From: Phreatobacter aquaticus
GTDB lineage: Bacteria; Pseudomonadota; Alphaproteobacteria; Rhizobiales; Phreatobacteraceae
Direction: 5' to 3'
NCBI RefSeq assembly: GCF_005160265.1
Contig: NZ_CP039865.1
Coordinates: 2,690,828-2,754,827, forward strand
Length of the DNA: 64,000 bases
In this document: in pieces, positions 34,876 through 44,351 of the stretch
Layout: each line of letters begins with the position of its first letter
How positions within the stretch are numbered: the first letter of the stretch is position 1
Translations under genes and position numbers: made by a program
The notes under the pieces: model-generated
What the model saw: the letters and a program-made list of their open reading frames with translations, nothing else
What the model was told of the DNA's origin: nothing
Databases searched by the model: none

Positions 34876-36096
34876 TCAGTCGGTCGCCGAGGGCTGCGGC
34901 AAAGGCTCCGTGGTCACAGCCCGCGCGCTTTCCGGCTGACCTGCCATCGGCGTCTGCGCCTGTGGCGGGCTCAGTTCGGGCGAGAGTGGCGGAGCCTCGG
35001 CCGAGACCTGAGGCAGCGAGTCCTCGACCACCGGCGCCACGTTGATCTTGCCGCCGATCAGGCGAACGATCTCGGGCGTCTCGGCAAAGGTCCCGTGCCG
35101 CAACAGGTCGGTGAAGCCGCTCGAACTCATCGTGAACACCCGCACGCCGAGTCCTGAGATCACCTCCCGGTGCTGCGGGTTGCGCACATCGAGTGCGCCG
35201 AGGCGCTGACGGTCGAAGGCAACCGTGCTGGAGGCCGCGAGCGCCCGGTCATCCGCCTGCACGAACAGCGAGATCCTCGAGGGCCGTTGAATGCGCGCCA
35301 CCTGCTGGCGGAACACCTCGACGTCGAGATCCGGCGCCGCAAGGATCACCTCGCCGAGATGGCCATCGAGTTCGCCGCGTCCGGCAATGGCCGCCTGCCG
35401 GAGACCTTCCATGGTGAGGAAGGCCCCCATGGAATGGGCGAGCACATGGATGCGTCCCACCCCCGGCGTGCGCCCGAGATCGCTCAGGAGCTTCTCCAGC
35501 GCATCGCGAGAGGCGGTCGCGACCTCGCGGTCGCCGCCATAGGCCAGCACCCGGCGATAGCTCGGCCAGGTGAACAGGACCTGCGTGCCGCGGAAGCCGG
35601 CATCGGTGGCCACCTGCACCAGCCGGAACGCCGCTTCGTCGTAGTCGGTGTTGAAGCCATGGACATAGACCAGCACATCGCGCTGGTCGGCGGGCTTGCC
35701 GCCGATGGCTTCGGCGAGTTCGGAGCGGAACGCGTCGGGGGTCAAGGCCGAGCGATCGGCCAGCATCACATGGCGGGTCGTGCTCTCCGGCGTGATCTGC
35801 GGACGCGGAATGGTGCCGGCCGTGCGGCCCGGCGGCAGGGACACGACCTGCCGGTAGAAGCGCGCACGCTCCGCCGAAGGTCCACCCAGCCGGTCGCCCC
35901 GGAAGGCAGGGCGCGTGGATGCCACGAAGACCGGCACGGCCGTCGGCTGGGCGGGCGCGGCGGTCAGCGAAGAGAAGGCACCCGGCAGGCTGATGCTCGG
36001 CCCGAAGCAGCCGCTGAGCCCCAGTGCGGCAAGGCCGAGCATGCCAAGACGACGGAGCGACGGACGAGCGGCGGTCGGGGGCGACAGCTGGAGCAT
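34876..36096 (-). CDS. DUF900-type alpha/beta-hydrolase lipoprotein
   Basis: This 406-residue protein has a lipoprotein signal ending [11 protein letters not shown], with the lipobox cysteine near residue 30, so it should be anchored in the envelope. The body is an alpha/beta hydrolase of the DUF900 family: [21 protein letters not shown] (oxyanion region), [20 protein letters not shown], and [18 protein letters not shown] with the nucleophile serine. [16 protein letters not shown] carries the acid. The C-terminal 60 residues are Pro/Ala/Glu-rich. An esterase or lipase role is likely; substrate unknown. Confidence 0.85.
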   Translation of the reverse strand: MLQLSPPTAARPSLRRLGMLGLAALGLSGCFGPSISLPGAFSSLTAAPAQPTAVPVFVASTRPAFRGDRLGGPSAERARFYRQVVSLPPGRTAGTIPRPQITPESTTRHVMLADRSALTPDAFRSELAEAIGGKPADQRDVLVYVHGFNTDYDEAAFRLVQVATDAGFRGTQVLFTWPSYRRVLAYGGDREVATASRDALEKLLSDLGRTPGVGRIHVLAHSMGAFLTMEGLRQAAIAGRGELDGHLGEVILAAPDLDVEVFRQQVARIQRPSRISLFVQADDRALAASSTVAFDRQRLGALDVRNPQHREVISGLGVRVFTMSSSGFTDLLRHGTFAETPEIVRLIGGKINVAPVVEDSLPQVSAEAPPLSPELSPPQAQTPMAGQPESARAVTTEPLPQPSATD

Positions 36097-36287
36097 GGGC
36101 CTCGAAAGGGTCAGGTGCGGCGGCCAGACATGGCCTCCGGGGGTTACCGAAAGGTGAACGGAACAGACTGCTGTGCGCTGCAGCAATCCATGGTCAGCGG
36201 TTAGCGAGCGGGCGTGGCGGGAATGAGGCCGAAGCCCGGCACGAAACCCCTCGCGTCGAATCCGTGGCCTTGCTACCACGCTTGCTC

Positions 36288-37271
36288 ATGCGTGCTCCGC
36301 CTGATCCCGAAGCCTTGGCCCAAGCCATCCGAAGCGGCAACCGCGCCGGTCTGGCGCGCGCCATCACGCTGGTGGAATCGACCAGGGCCGAGCATCAGGC
36401 GCTGGCCCGCGACCTTGTCCAGCGGCTGCTGCCCGAGACGGGGCGGGCGATCCGCATCGGCATTACCGGCGTGCCGGGCGCCGGCAAGTCGACCACCATC
36501 GACACCTTCGGTTCGAACCTGACTGCGGCAGGCCACAAGGTTGCCGTGCTGGCGGTCGACCCCTCCTCGTCGCGCACTGGCGGATCGATCCTCGGCGACA
36601 AGACCCGCATGGCGCAGCTCTCCGTCGATCCCAATGCCTATGTCAGGCCGTCGCCGTCGTCGGGAACCCTCGGTGGCGTCGCGGCGAAGACCCGCGAGAC
36701 CATGCTGCTCTGCGAGGCCGCAGGCTTCGACGTGATCCTGGTCGAGACCGTCGGCGTCGGCCAGTCGGAGACGGCGGTGGCCGACATGACCGATCTCTTC
36801 GTCGTGCTGATGCTGCCCGGCGCCGGCGACGAGCTGCAGGGCATCAAGAAGGGCATCCTGGAACTTGCCGACATCATCGCGGTCAACAAGGCCGATGGCG
36901 ACGGCGCGACCCGCGCCAGGGCCGCCGCCGCCGAGTATCGCGCTGCCCTCCACATCATGGCGCCGAAGTCGCTGGTCTGGTCGCCCCCGGTCTTGATGAT
37001 CTCCGGCCTCACCAATCTTGGCTTGGACGAACTCTGGGCCCAGATCGGCATGTTCCGGGCGAAGACCGAGGCGTCGGGCGACTTCGCCGCCAAGCGCCGG
37101 GCGCAAGGGGTCAAGTGGATGTGGACGCTGCTGCAGGAGCGGGTGACCGACCGGCTGCGCCGCGATCCCGATCTGAAGGCGAGGCTTCCGGCGATCGAGG
37201 CCGATGTGGCGAGCGGCCGTCTCGCCCCCATGGTGGCGGTCGAGGAGATCGCGCGGGCCATGGGCATCTGA
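36288..37271 (+). CDS. meaB: Methylmalonyl-CoA mutase-associated GTPase
   Basis: This 327-residue G3E-family P-loop GTPase protects methylmalonyl-CoA mutase and gates cofactor loading. Motifs: Walker [16 protein letters not shown] (about 60-74), [40 protein letters not shown] (Walker B/switch II) and [12 protein letters not shown] (NKxD). The C-terminal dimerisation arm is present ([18 protein letters not shown]). ATG 36288 was chosen; GTG 36264 is an upstream alternative. In many genomes meaB adjoins mutAB; here tctCBA and four other genes lie between. Confidence 0.93.
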   Translation: MRAPPDPEALAQAIRSGNRAGLARAITLVESTRAEHQALARDLVQRLLPETGRAIRIGITGVPGAGKSTTIDTFGSNLTAAGHKVAVLAVDPSSSRTGGSILGDKTRMAQLSVDPNAYVRPSPSSGTLGGVAAKTRETMLLCEAAGFDVILVETVGVGQSETAVADMTDLFVVLMLPGAGDELQGIKKGILELADIIAVNKADGDGATRARAAAAEYRAALHIMAPKSLVWSPPVLMISGLTNLGLDELWAQIGMFRAKTEASGDFAAKRRAQGVKWMWTLLQERVTDRLRRDPDLKARLPAIEADVASGRLAPMVAVEEIARAMGI

Positions 37272-37376
37272 GCCGGGCCTCGCGTTCTCAGCCGACACCC
37301 ATGCAGCAGGCGGTCTCGACGCGCCGCCGAACGCTCCGCTAGGCTCCAGCCTTCGAACGTGCGGGGACATCAGGAC

Positions 37377-38801
37377 ATGGCGAAGACACCCATCTGGCAA
37401 TGGTCGGCCGTTGACACGGCCAAGGCGATCCGCAAGGGCAAGGTCTCGGCGGAAGAGGTGACCAAGGCCCATCTCGCTCGGATGAAGGCGGCCAATCCGG
37501 CACTCAACGCCGTGGTCGTCGATCTCGGCGCCGAAGCACTCAAGGCTGCCAAGGACGCCGACAAGCACCAGGCCAAGGGCGGCGAACTCGGCGCGCTCCA
37601 CGGGGTGCCCGTCACCATCAAGATCAATCTCGACGTCAAGGGCCAGGCCAATTCCAACGGCGTGCCGGCCTTCAAGGACAACATCGCCCCCGACGACTCC
37701 GCCGTGACATCCAATCTGCGCAAGGCGGGCGCCATCATCATCGGGCTGACCAACACGCCCGAGTTCTCGATGCGCGCCTTCACCGAGAACCCGCTGCATG
37801 GATTGACCCGCAACCCCTGGGACCCCGCAATCACCTGCGGCGGCTCGTCGGGCGGGGCGGGCTCCTCGGTCGCCGCCGGCATTGGCGCCATTGCCCACGG
37901 CAACGATATCGGCGGCTCGCTGCGCTGGCCGGCCTTCTGCAATGGCATCGCTACCATCAAACCGACCCAGGGGCGCATCCCCGCCTTCAACCCGACCCAG
38001 ATGAAGGGCGACGAGCGCCCGCTGATGGCGCAGTTCATGTCGTCGCAAGGGCCGCTCGCCCGTTCCGTCGCCGATGTCCGCCTCGGCCTTGAGGTGATGA
38101 GCCAGCGCGATCCGCGCGATCCCTGGTGGGTGCCGGCTCCGCTGGTCGGGCCGAAGCTGAAGGGCCCGATCAAGGTGGCCTTCGCCAAGATCCCCGCCGA
38201 CATGAAGACCGACAAGAAGGTGATCTCGCTGGTCCGCAAGGCCGCCGATCACCTGGCCGATTCCGGCTATGACGTGCAGGAGGTCGAGCTGCCCGACATC
38301 AACGGCACCTGGAAACTCTGGTGCGACCTCATCTCAACCGAGATGGCGGTGCTGCAGGAGGCCGCCATGCGCCAGTATGGCAGCGCCGACTTCATGACCG
38401 CGCTCGAGGGCATCAAGCTGGCCGCGACCATTCTCGACCAGGAAGGCTACATGAAGGCCATCGCCCAGCGCTCGCGGGTGCTGCGCAACTGGCTCATGTT
38501 CCTCGAGGATTACCCGGTGATCCTGACGCCGATCTCGGTCCAGCCGACGCCCTCCTACAATGCCGATATCGAAAGCCCGGAACGCACGCGCGAGCTGTTC
38601 TGGAACGATGTTCGCTTCATGTCGGCGATCAACGTTCTGGGCCTGCCAGCCGCCGTCGTGCCGGTCGGCCTGCTCGACGACAAGCCGATCGGTGTCCAGA
38701 TCATCGGCTCGCGCTATCGCGAGGATGTGGTGCTGGATGCCGCCGCAGCCATCGAGAAGAAGGCCGGTACCTTCGTCGAGCAACTCTGGGCCCGCGGCTG
38801 A
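37377..38801 (+). CDS. Amidase-signature family hydrolase
   Basis: This 474-residue serine hydrolase cleaves an amide bond of unknown substrate in the cytoplasm. The Ser-cisSer-Lys triad is visible: Lys82 in GVPVTIKINLDVKGQ, the cis-serine in CGGSSGGAGSSVAAG (157-158), and the nucleophile Ser181 in NDIGGSLRWPAFCNG. The length fits the AS family (GatA-like, but there is no gatB/C nearby). The start 37377 (MAKTPIWQW) is the first ATG with the family's N-terminal helix. It follows meaB by about 100 bases. A hairpin at 38824 may end its transcript. Confidence 0.88.
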   Translation: MAKTPIWQWSAVDTAKAIRKGKVSAEEVTKAHLARMKAANPALNAVVVDLGAEALKAAKDADKHQAKGGELGALHGVPVTIKINLDVKGQANSNGVPAFKDNIAPDDSAVTSNLRKAGAIIIGLTNTPEFSMRAFTENPLHGLTRNPWDPAITCGGSSGGAGSSVAAGIGAIAHGNDIGGSLRWPAFCNGIATIKPTQGRIPAFNPTQMKGDERPLMAQFMSSQGPLARSVADVRLGLEVMSQRDPRDPWWVPAPLVGPKLKGPIKVAFAKIPADMKTDKKVISLVRKAADHLADSGYDVQEVELPDINGTWKLWCDLISTEMAVLQEAAMRQYGSADFMTALEGIKLAATILDQEGYMKAIAQRSRVLRNWLMFLEDYPVILTPISVQPTPSYNADIESPERTRELFWNDVRFMSAINVLGLPAAVVPVGLLDDKPIGVQIIGSRYREDVVLDAAAAIEKKAGTFVEQLWARG

Positions 38802-38823
38802 TCCGCCGGTCAGCCGGGGCTTC

Positions 38824-38853
38824 ATTGCCGTCCTTCTTGCCGAAGGCGGCAAT
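38824..38853 (+). terminator. Hairpin after the amidase gene
   Basis: ATTGCCG-T-CCTTC pairs with GAAGG-CGGCAAT with a single bulge and a five-base loop, 22 bases after the amidase stop. No strong T-run follows. Confidence 0.45.
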
Positions 38854-38924
38854 CGCCCTTTGCGGCGCCTGCGTCCATTGCTAGAACCTTCACCTAGCGG
38901 CACCAGACAAGCAGGGATGTGACC

Positions 38925-40451
38925 ATGGCCGACGGCGATTCGATCTTCATCGGCAAGAGCACCAAGCCGGAGCAGCTGGCGCTTCACTTCGGCAACCGTC
39001 ACGGCCTGATCACGGGGGCCACCGGCACCGGCAAGACCGTGACCCTGCAGGTGCTGGCCGAAGGCTTCTCCAATGCCGGCGTGCCGGTCTTTGCCTCCGA
39101 CATCAAGGGCGATCTGTCGGGCGTCGCCGCCATGGGCGAGGAGAAGCCGTTCCTCACCGAACGCGCCAAGCAGGTCGATCTGAAGTGGGCGCCTGACCAG
39201 TACCCGGTGGTCTTCTGGGACCTGTTCGGCGAGCAGGGCCACCCGATCCGCGCCACCGTCTCCGAGATGGGGCCGCTGCTGCTGTCGCGCCTGATGGATC
39301 TCAACGAGACCCAGGAAGGCGTGATCAACATCCTGTTCCGCTATGCTGACGAGAAGCAGCTGCTGCTGCTCGACCTCAAGGACCTGCGCGCCCTGCTGGC
39401 CGAGCTCGGCTCCAACAAGGAGCTGCAGAACGAGCTGCGCGCCGCCTATGGCAACGTCTCGGCGAGTTCGGTCGGCGCCATCCAGCGCCAGTTGCTCACC
39501 CTTGAGAACCAGGGCGGCTCGTCCTTCTTCGGCGAGCCGGCGCTGATGCTCAAGGACATGATGAAGCTGTCGAACGACGGCCGCGGCAACATCAACCTGC
39601 TCGCCGCCGACAAGCTGATGGGCAGCCCGCAGCTCTATGCGACCTTCCTGCTCTGGCTGATGTCGGAACTCTTCCAGGAACTGCCCGAGGTCGGCGATAT
39701 CGACAAGCCGAAGCTGGTCTTCTTCTTCGACGAGGCCCACCTCCTGTTCAACGATGCGCCCAAGGCGCTGCTCGAGAAGATCGAGCAGGTCGTGCGCCTC
39801 ATCCGATCCAAGGGGGTCGGCATCTACTTCGTCACCCAGAACCCGCTCGACGTGCCGGAGACGGTGCTGGCCCAGCTCGGCAACCGCGTCCAGCACGCGC
39901 TGCGCGCCTTCACGCCGCGCGACCAGAAGGCGGTCAAGGCTGCCGCCACGACATTCCGCCAGAACCCGGCGCTCAACACCGAGGAGGTCATCACCCAGCT
40001 CGGCAAGGGCGAAGCGCTGGTCTCGACGCTTGAGGGCAACGGCGTCCCCTCCATGGTCCAGCGCACCCTCATCGCCCCGCCGACCGGCCGCATCGGCCCG
40101 GTGACCGACCAGGAGCGCCGCCAGCTCATCGCCAAGAGCCCGTTCAAGGGCAAGTATGACGCCGTCGAGGACCGGGAATCGGCCTACGAGATCCTCCAGA
40201 AGCGCAACCAGCCGGCCGAGCAGCAGGCGCCGCAGGAAGCCGATAGCGGCATCCTCGGTGGGCTCGGCGGCCTGCTCGGCGGCATCCTGGGCGGCGGTGG
40301 CTCGGCTCCGGGCAAGGGTGGCGGCCGCGGCCGCATGACCACCACCGAGGTGGTGGTGCGCAACATGGCGGGGTCGCTCGCCAAGTCGGTCGGCACCCAG
40401 GTCGGGCGCGCCCTGCTGCGCGGCGTGCTGGGCAACCTGACGCGGCGCTAG
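38925..40451 (+). CDS. HerA-like/DUF853 P-loop ATPase
   Basis: This 508-residue ATPase belongs to the HerA/FtsK superfamily (DUF853). Walker A is [10 protein letters not shown] at 31-40, Walker B is [13 protein letters not shown] near 265, and [29 protein letters not shown] holds the sensor region. The C-terminus has a Gly-rich segment ([15 protein letters not shown]) and a basic tail ([14 protein letters not shown]). Such proteins may translocate DNA, but no partner nuclease (NurA) is near. A partner in genome maintenance is possible, not shown. AGGGA supports ATG 38925. It is transcribed alone. Confidence 0.88.
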   Translation: MADGDSIFIGKSTKPEQLALHFGNRHGLITGATGTGKTVTLQVLAEGFSNAGVPVFASDIKGDLSGVAAMGEEKPFLTERAKQVDLKWAPDQYPVVFWDLFGEQGHPIRATVSEMGPLLLSRLMDLNETQEGVINILFRYADEKQLLLLDLKDLRALLAELGSNKELQNELRAAYGNVSASSVGAIQRQLLTLENQGGSSFFGEPALMLKDMMKLSNDGRGNINLLAADKLMGSPQLYATFLLWLMSELFQELPEVGDIDKPKLVFFFDEAHLLFNDAPKALLEKIEQVVRLIRSKGVGIYFVTQNPLDVPETVLAQLGNRVQHALRAFTPRDQKAVKAAATTFRQNPALNTEEVITQLGKGEALVSTLEGNGVPSMVQRTLIAPPTGRIGPVTDQERRQLIAKSPFKGKYDAVEDRESAYEILQKRNQPAEQQAPQEADSGILGGLGGLLGGILGGGGSAPGKGGGRGRMTTTEVVVRNMAGSLAKSVGTQVGRALLRGVLGNLTRR

Positions 40452-40562
40452 GCCAGGCCGGCCCCGAACGCGGTCTTCGCGAACGAGGCCTGCACTGCCG
40501 CCGGTAGGCAAGAGGGGAGCGGCTTGGTAGCCTGCCGCATCCTTCTCATGCCGGGGCATGCC

Positions 40563-41954
40563 ATGACCGCTTCATCACCTGTCGATCAGGTTCTCTCAGC
40601 CGTTGACGCATCGCTCGACCAGAGCCTCGAGCGGCTGTTCGCCCTGCTGCGCATCCCGTCGATCTCGACCGACAGCGCCTATGCCGAGCATTGCGTGGCT
40701 GCCGCCGAACTGCTCGCCGCCGACCTCAGGACCATCGGCTTCGATGCCGCCGTGCGCCCGACAGGTGGCCATCCCGCCGTGGTCGCCAAGAGCGGTGGCG
40801 CGACCGCCCCGCGCGCCCTGTTCTACGGCCATTACGACGTCCAGCCGGTCGACCCCCTCGATCTCTGGGAGACGCCGCCCTTCGAGCCGCGCATCGCCAC
40901 CGCGCCCGATGGCTCGAAGCGGATCGTTGCCCGCGGCGCCTGTGACGACAAGGGCCAGGTGATGACCTTCGTCGAGGCCTGCCGGGCCTGGAAGGCGGTC
41001 ACCGGCTCGCTGCCCATGGGTGTCACCCTGCTGGTCGAGGGCGAGGAGGAGTGCGGGTCGCGCCACCTGTTCGACTTCGTCAAGGCCAACAAGGCCGACC
41101 TCGCCGCCGATGTCGCGCTCGTCTGCGATACCGGCATGTGGGACAAGGACACGCCGGCCATCACGACCTCGCTTCGCGGCATCGTGTCGGAGGAGTTCAA
41201 GGTCGTTGCCGCCAACCGCGACCTCCATTCCGGCATCTATGGCGGTGCTGCCGCCAATCCGATCCATGTGCTCTCCAAGGTGGTGGCGTCCCTCCACGGT
41301 GCCGACGGCCGCATCGCCATCCCCGGCTTCTATGACGGCGTCGAGGACCTGCCCGCCGACATCCTGGAGGACTGGAAGGGCCTGAACCTGACGGCCAAGG
41401 ACTTCCTCGGCCCCATCGGCCTCAGCGAGCCGATCGGCGAGAAGGGCCGCCTGCTCATCGAGATGGTCTCCTCGCGCCCGACCTGCGACATCAACGGCAT
41501 GTGGGGTGGCTACACGGGTGAGGGCGGCAAGACCGTGATCGCCTCCGAGGCCTGGGCGAAGCTCACCTTCCGCCTCGTCGGCAAGCAGGACCCGATCAAG
41601 GTGCGCGACGCCTTCCGCGCCCATGTCCGCGCGCAGCTTCCCGCCGATTGCACGGTCGAGTTCTTCGGCTCGCGCGGCAGCCCGGCCCTGGCTCTGCCCT
41701 GGGACATGCCGGTGCTCGCCAAGGCCCGCGCGGCGCTGACCGCCGAATGGGACCGCAAGGCGGTGACCATCGGCTCCGGCGGCTCGATCCCGATCGTCGG
41801 CGCCTTCAAGGACGAACTCGGGCTGGACTCGCTGCTGGTCGGCTTCGGCCTGGAAGATGACCGGGTCCATTCGCCGAACGAGAAGTACGACCTGAAGAGC
41901 TTCCACAAGGGCATCCGCTCCTGGGTGCGCATCCTCGGGGCTCTTGCCGCCTAA
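40563..41954 (+). CDS. M20-family dipeptidase
   Basis: This 463-residue zinc peptidase (ArgE/DapE/carnosinase superfamily) hydrolyses dipeptides or N-acyl amino acids. Metal ligands are in FYGHYDVQPVDP (His90, Asp92), RGACDDKGQV (bridging Asp), LLVEGEEECGS (base Glu and ligand), the DTGMW loop, and the C-terminal histidine in DRVHSPNEK. A dimerisation domain runs through the middle (about 190-340). Its stop codon shares bases with the stop of the convergent DUF6456 gene (CTAA at 41951-41954). ATG 40548 is another possible start. Confidence 0.9.
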   Translation: MTASSPVDQVLSAVDASLDQSLERLFALLRIPSISTDSAYAEHCVAAAELLAADLRTIGFDAAVRPTGGHPAVVAKSGGATAPRALFYGHYDVQPVDPLDLWETPPFEPRIATAPDGSKRIVARGACDDKGQVMTFVEACRAWKAVTGSLPMGVTLLVEGEEECGSRHLFDFVKANKADLAADVALVCDTGMWDKDTPAITTSLRGIVSEEFKVVAANRDLHSGIYGGAAANPIHVLSKVVASLHGADGRIAIPGFYDGVEDLPADILEDWKGLNLTAKDFLGPIGLSEPIGEKGRLLIEMVSSRPTCDINGMWGGYTGEGGKTVIASEAWAKLTFRLVGKQDPIKVRDAFRAHVRAQLPADCTVEFFGSRGSPALALPWDMPVLAKARAALTAEWDRKAVTIGSGGSIPIVGAFKDELGLDSLLVGFGLEDDRVHSPNEKYDLKSFHKGIRSWVRILGALAA

Positions 41955-42550
41955 CCGGTCTTCAGCTCACTGGTCTTGGCCGAACGCCAGGACCGGATCC
42001 CGGTCGAGCGGGCGGGGCCCTGCGCCTCGCCCCTTAGACCATAGGAGCGGGCGAGCGCCGCCAGCGCCAGCTTGAGCACCACCTTGGCCGTGCGCACGGG
42101 CCAGCCGCGCGCCTTCTCCACCTCCTCGATCCCCTTGAGGAAGCCGCAGACATCGAGCAGCAGGGACGCAAAATCCGGCCCGACGGCGGTCTCGGCGTGG
42201 CGCAGCCGCTGCCTGGCGGCAATCACCACATCGGCATAGTCGAGGCCGTGGCCGCCGGCGCTGCCGCGCGACACCGGCGCCTGCCAGGACGAACCGAGCT
42301 TCGGCGAGAGGCCGGCGAGCGTGAAGTCCAGACGGAACCGCTCGCCGGCCTCCACCTCATGGGGGCTGAGGAACGGCACGCCGGACGCATCCTTGCGGCT
42401 CGCCAGCCAGCGCAGCGGGCTCTCCTTCAGGTCGATCTCGATGGTGCCCTCGGGCGTCTCGATGGTCGCGACGGCGAGATGGGCACGCCGGAAGCGGTCG
42501 TCCTCGACGGGGAGAATGGCGCCACGATCCGGCGTCTGGTTGCGGCTCAT
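41951..42550 (-). CDS. DUF6456-domain protein
   Basis: This 199-residue protein has the DUF6456 pattern found across Hyphomicrobiales: an N-terminal beta stretch (PVEDDRFRRAHLAVATIETPEG), then LSPHEVEAGERFRLDFTLAGLSPKLGSSW, and a helical part (DYADVVIAARQRLRHAETAVG... LLLDVCGFLKGIEEVEKARGWPVRTAKVVLKLALAALARSYGL). It reads like a regulator with a C-terminal helical segment; no DNA-binding test is available. Its ATG overlaps the upstream stop as ATGA, so it is coupled to the DnaA-domain protein. Function unknown, likely linked to that partner. Confidence 0.78.
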   Translation of the reverse strand: MSRNQTPDRGAILPVEDDRFRRAHLAVATIETPEGTIEIDLKESPLRWLASRKDASGVPFLSPHEVEAGERFRLDFTLAGLSPKLGSSWQAPVSRGSAGGHGLDYADVVIAARQRLRHAETAVGPDFASLLLDVCGFLKGIEEVEKARGWPVRTAKVVLKLALAALARSYGLRGEAQGPARSTGIRSWRSAKTSELKTG

Positions 42551-42912
42551 GCGGCGTCTCCCATGCGCGGCGTCACACAGGCGAGCGGCTCGAGAATGGT
42601 CTCCATGGCGGAGACCCGGGCATTAAAAAGTGGCTCGTCGCGCCGCTGCTCGATCCGCCGGAGCGCATGGCGCACCGAAGCGCGATCCCGGCCGAAGGTG
42701 CGGCCGAGCCGGGTCATGTCGATGCCGATCATCACATGGGCGAGATAGATGGCGAGATGGCGCGCATCGGCAACCGGCTGATCGCCACGGCTCGGCTGGA
42801 ACAGCGCGTCGACGGCGACCGATTCAGCCCAGGCGACCAGCGCGACGATCACGCGCAGGCGGGCATCGGGCAGGACGTCTGGGGCAAGGGACAAAGGCAG
42901 CGTTGGGGTCAT
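42547..42912 (-). CDS. DnaA domain-IV-like helix-turn-helix protein
   Basis: The core of this 121-residue protein (DARHLAIYLAHVMIGIDMTRLGRTFGRDRASVRHALRRIEQRRDEP, about 49-94) has the DnaA domain IV signature. It keeps the R-H-L-A-x-Y-L helix and a GRD-x-xSVRHA recognition helix. The AAA+ part of DnaA is absent, so it binds DNA but cannot initiate by itself. Orphan DnaA-IV proteins of this size occur in Hyphomicrobiales next to DUF6456. GAGGAC upstream supports the start at 42912. A DnaA-box-like sequence lies about 50 bases upstream. Confidence 0.8.
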   Translation of the reverse strand: MTPTLPLSLAPDVLPDARLRVIVALVAWAESVAVDALFQPSRGDQPVADARHLAIYLAHVMIGIDMTRLGRTFGRDRASVRHALRRIEQRRDEPLFNARVSAMETILEPLACVTPRMGDAA

Positions 42913-42964
42913 GGCGGGTCCTCGGGCTGATGAGGACGATATTTCGCGCCGGGGCCGGTATCAA

Positions 42965-42973
42965 CGGGGATAA
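42965..42973 (-). promoter_or_regulatory. DnaA-box-like 9-mer upstream of the DnaA-domain gene
   Basis: The plus strand reads CGGGGATAA, i.e. TTATCCCCG on the minus strand, matching seven of nine bases of the E. coli DnaA box (TTATCCACA). A run of T follows (AAGTTTTTTTTCAC). It could serve autoregulation, but a single 7/9 match is weak. Confidence 0.25.
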
Positions 42974-43144
42974 GTTTTTTTTCACATTCACAGGCAAAGA
43001 ATCCACGTCAGCCGGAAGTTCCTTGCGGCAAAAGGAGTTAGCCCGACACCACAACTGCAATCTTGCAAAATACACGTGAAAGTTGTCTCCGGACGCGCTG
43101 GCACAGGCACAATCAGGCATTCGCCACAGATCACGGAGCGCCCG

Positions 43145-43432
43145 ATGGCCAATGCCGATCCCAACCGCCCCAGGAGCGGGCTGAGTGCCATCCGCGTCTG
43201 GCGGGCGGCGGATCTCGAGGACCGCAGCCGTCTCGAGGAGAGCGCGCGGCTGGCGCAAAGGGCCTTCACCGAAAGAGATGGTGGTGCGCCGAGGGCGGCC
43301 CTCACCCGCGCCATCCGGTCCGAGCGGATCAATGCCGCGACCCGCCGTGGGACCTATGACGTTGCCCGCCACATCGCGCTGGTCAGGGCGCTGCGCGGCC
43401 TCGCCAAAAGGGAAGGGGCGCCGCGCAGGTGA
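43145..43432 (+). CDS. Small basic protein of unknown function
   Basis: This 95-residue arginine- and alanine-rich protein is mostly helical (SAIRVWRAADLEDRSRLEESARLAQRAFTERDG; VARHIALVRALRGLAKRE). It could bind nucleic acid, but no known motif is visible. It is divergent from the DnaA-domain gene and convergent with mucR. CGGAGCGCCCG precedes the ATG. Real but uncharacterised is my reading. Confidence 0.5.
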   Translation: MANADPNRPRSGLSAIRVWRAADLEDRSRLEESARLAQRAFTERDGGAPRAALTRAIRSERINAATRRGTYDVARHIALVRALRGLAKREGAPRR

Positions 43433-43469
43433 TGCACGCCGCCCCTGAAATGTCAGCCTTGCGAAGGGC

Positions 43470-43889
43470 TTACCGGCCCTTGCGGCGGCGCTGCTGGCCG
43501 AGGCCCATCTGCTTGGCAAGCTGCGAGCGGGCGGCCGCGTAGTTCGGCGCCACCATCGGATAGTCGGACGGCAGGCCCCACTTCTCGCGGTAATCCTCGG
43601 GCGAGAGGTTGTACTGCGTGCGCAGGTGCCGCTTCAGCGACTTGAACTTCTTGCCGTCCTCGAGGCAGACGATGTAGTCCGGCGTGATCGACTTCTTGAT
43701 CGGAACGACCGGCTTCAGCGGCTCTGCGGCAACCTCGACCTTGCCCACCGAGACGTTCTGCAGGGCCAGATGCACGCTGTTGATCAGCCCCGGCAGATCG
43801 GTTGCCGAAACGGCATTGTTGCTGACGTAAGCGGACACGATGTCTGCGGCGAGTTCAATATAGTTGCTGCCGGTCAAGCTGTCGGCCAT
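43470..43889 (-). CDS. mucR: MucR/Ros-family transcriptional regulator
   Basis: This 139-residue regulator governs surface polysaccharide, motility or cell-cycle genes in Hyphomicrobiales. The Ros zinc-finger region is [51 protein letters not shown]. Cys75, Asp78 and His88 are at ligand positions, but the fourth position is Tyr93 instead of His. The N-terminal helical part ([32 protein letters not shown]) mediates oligomerisation. GAGGAA lies ten bases before the ATG. A 460-base leader region precedes it; MucR proteins often repress their own promoter through A/T-rich DNA. Confidence 0.92.
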   Translation of the reverse strand: MADSLTGSNYIELAADIVSAYVSNNAVSATDLPGLINSVHLALQNVSVGKVEVAAEPLKPVVPIKKSITPDYIVCLEDGKKFKSLKRHLRTQYNLSPEDYREKWGLPSDYPMVAPNYAAARSQLAKQMGLGQQRRRKGR

Positions 43890-44351
43890 GGGTGCAAAAT
43901 TCCTCTGAAAACCCCGGCCGTGAAGACCCGGGACACTGAATGGCGGCTAGGCCGGCCACGTTTGGCGACGAACCTCATCATCTTACGCAAAGGTATTCTG
44001 ATTCGGGAGCGTGCCGCTGAACGTCACTTACTTCCGATGAACATGAGTTTCAAGCGCTTCTTCGTGTCTGAAAGTAAAAATCGCGATTGGATGTCAGTGG
44101 AAAGCAAGGCAGCGCGCCGTCTGGTCGCATCATATGTCGCAAAGCGCGCGGCAATAGCCTGACTGCAACCACAATAGCCAAAAGTCTTGGTACTGTTGAT
44201 CATACATGAACTGTAGTTTGGCGGTATGCCGTGACATTCTGGCTTTCATAAGGCAGGAGAAAACGTGCAAGCGCCTGTGCCAGCACCGCCCGGCGCGCCA
44301 TTGCGGCCTGGGGTGGGATAGAGTGACCGGATCGAATCGAGGTCCAGATCC
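43890..44351. other. 462-base A/T-richer region between mucR and oligopeptidase B
   Basis: This region must hold the divergent promoters of mucR (minus) and ptrB (plus). It is richer in A/T than its surroundings, which suits MucR-type binding. A 41-codon frame at 44037-44162 (MNMSFKRFFVSESKNRDW...) is plausible in composition but lacks a ribosome site, so I do not call it a gene. Confidence 0.5.

Noticed and set aside
36273-38252. 659-codon minus-strand frame across meaB and the amidase
   Set aside because: Spans two well-supported genes on the opposite strand and has no family resemblance.
38925-40451. HerA-like ATPase as part of a defence system
   Set aside because: No nuclease, Sir2 or other defence partner is adjacent, and the gene has the usual chromosomal DUF853 form.
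44037-44162. A 41-codon frame MNMSFKRFFVSESKNRDW... in the mucR/ptrB gap
   Set aside because: No ribosome-binding site, no partner gene on its strand and no recognisable family; kept only as a note in the intergenic entry.
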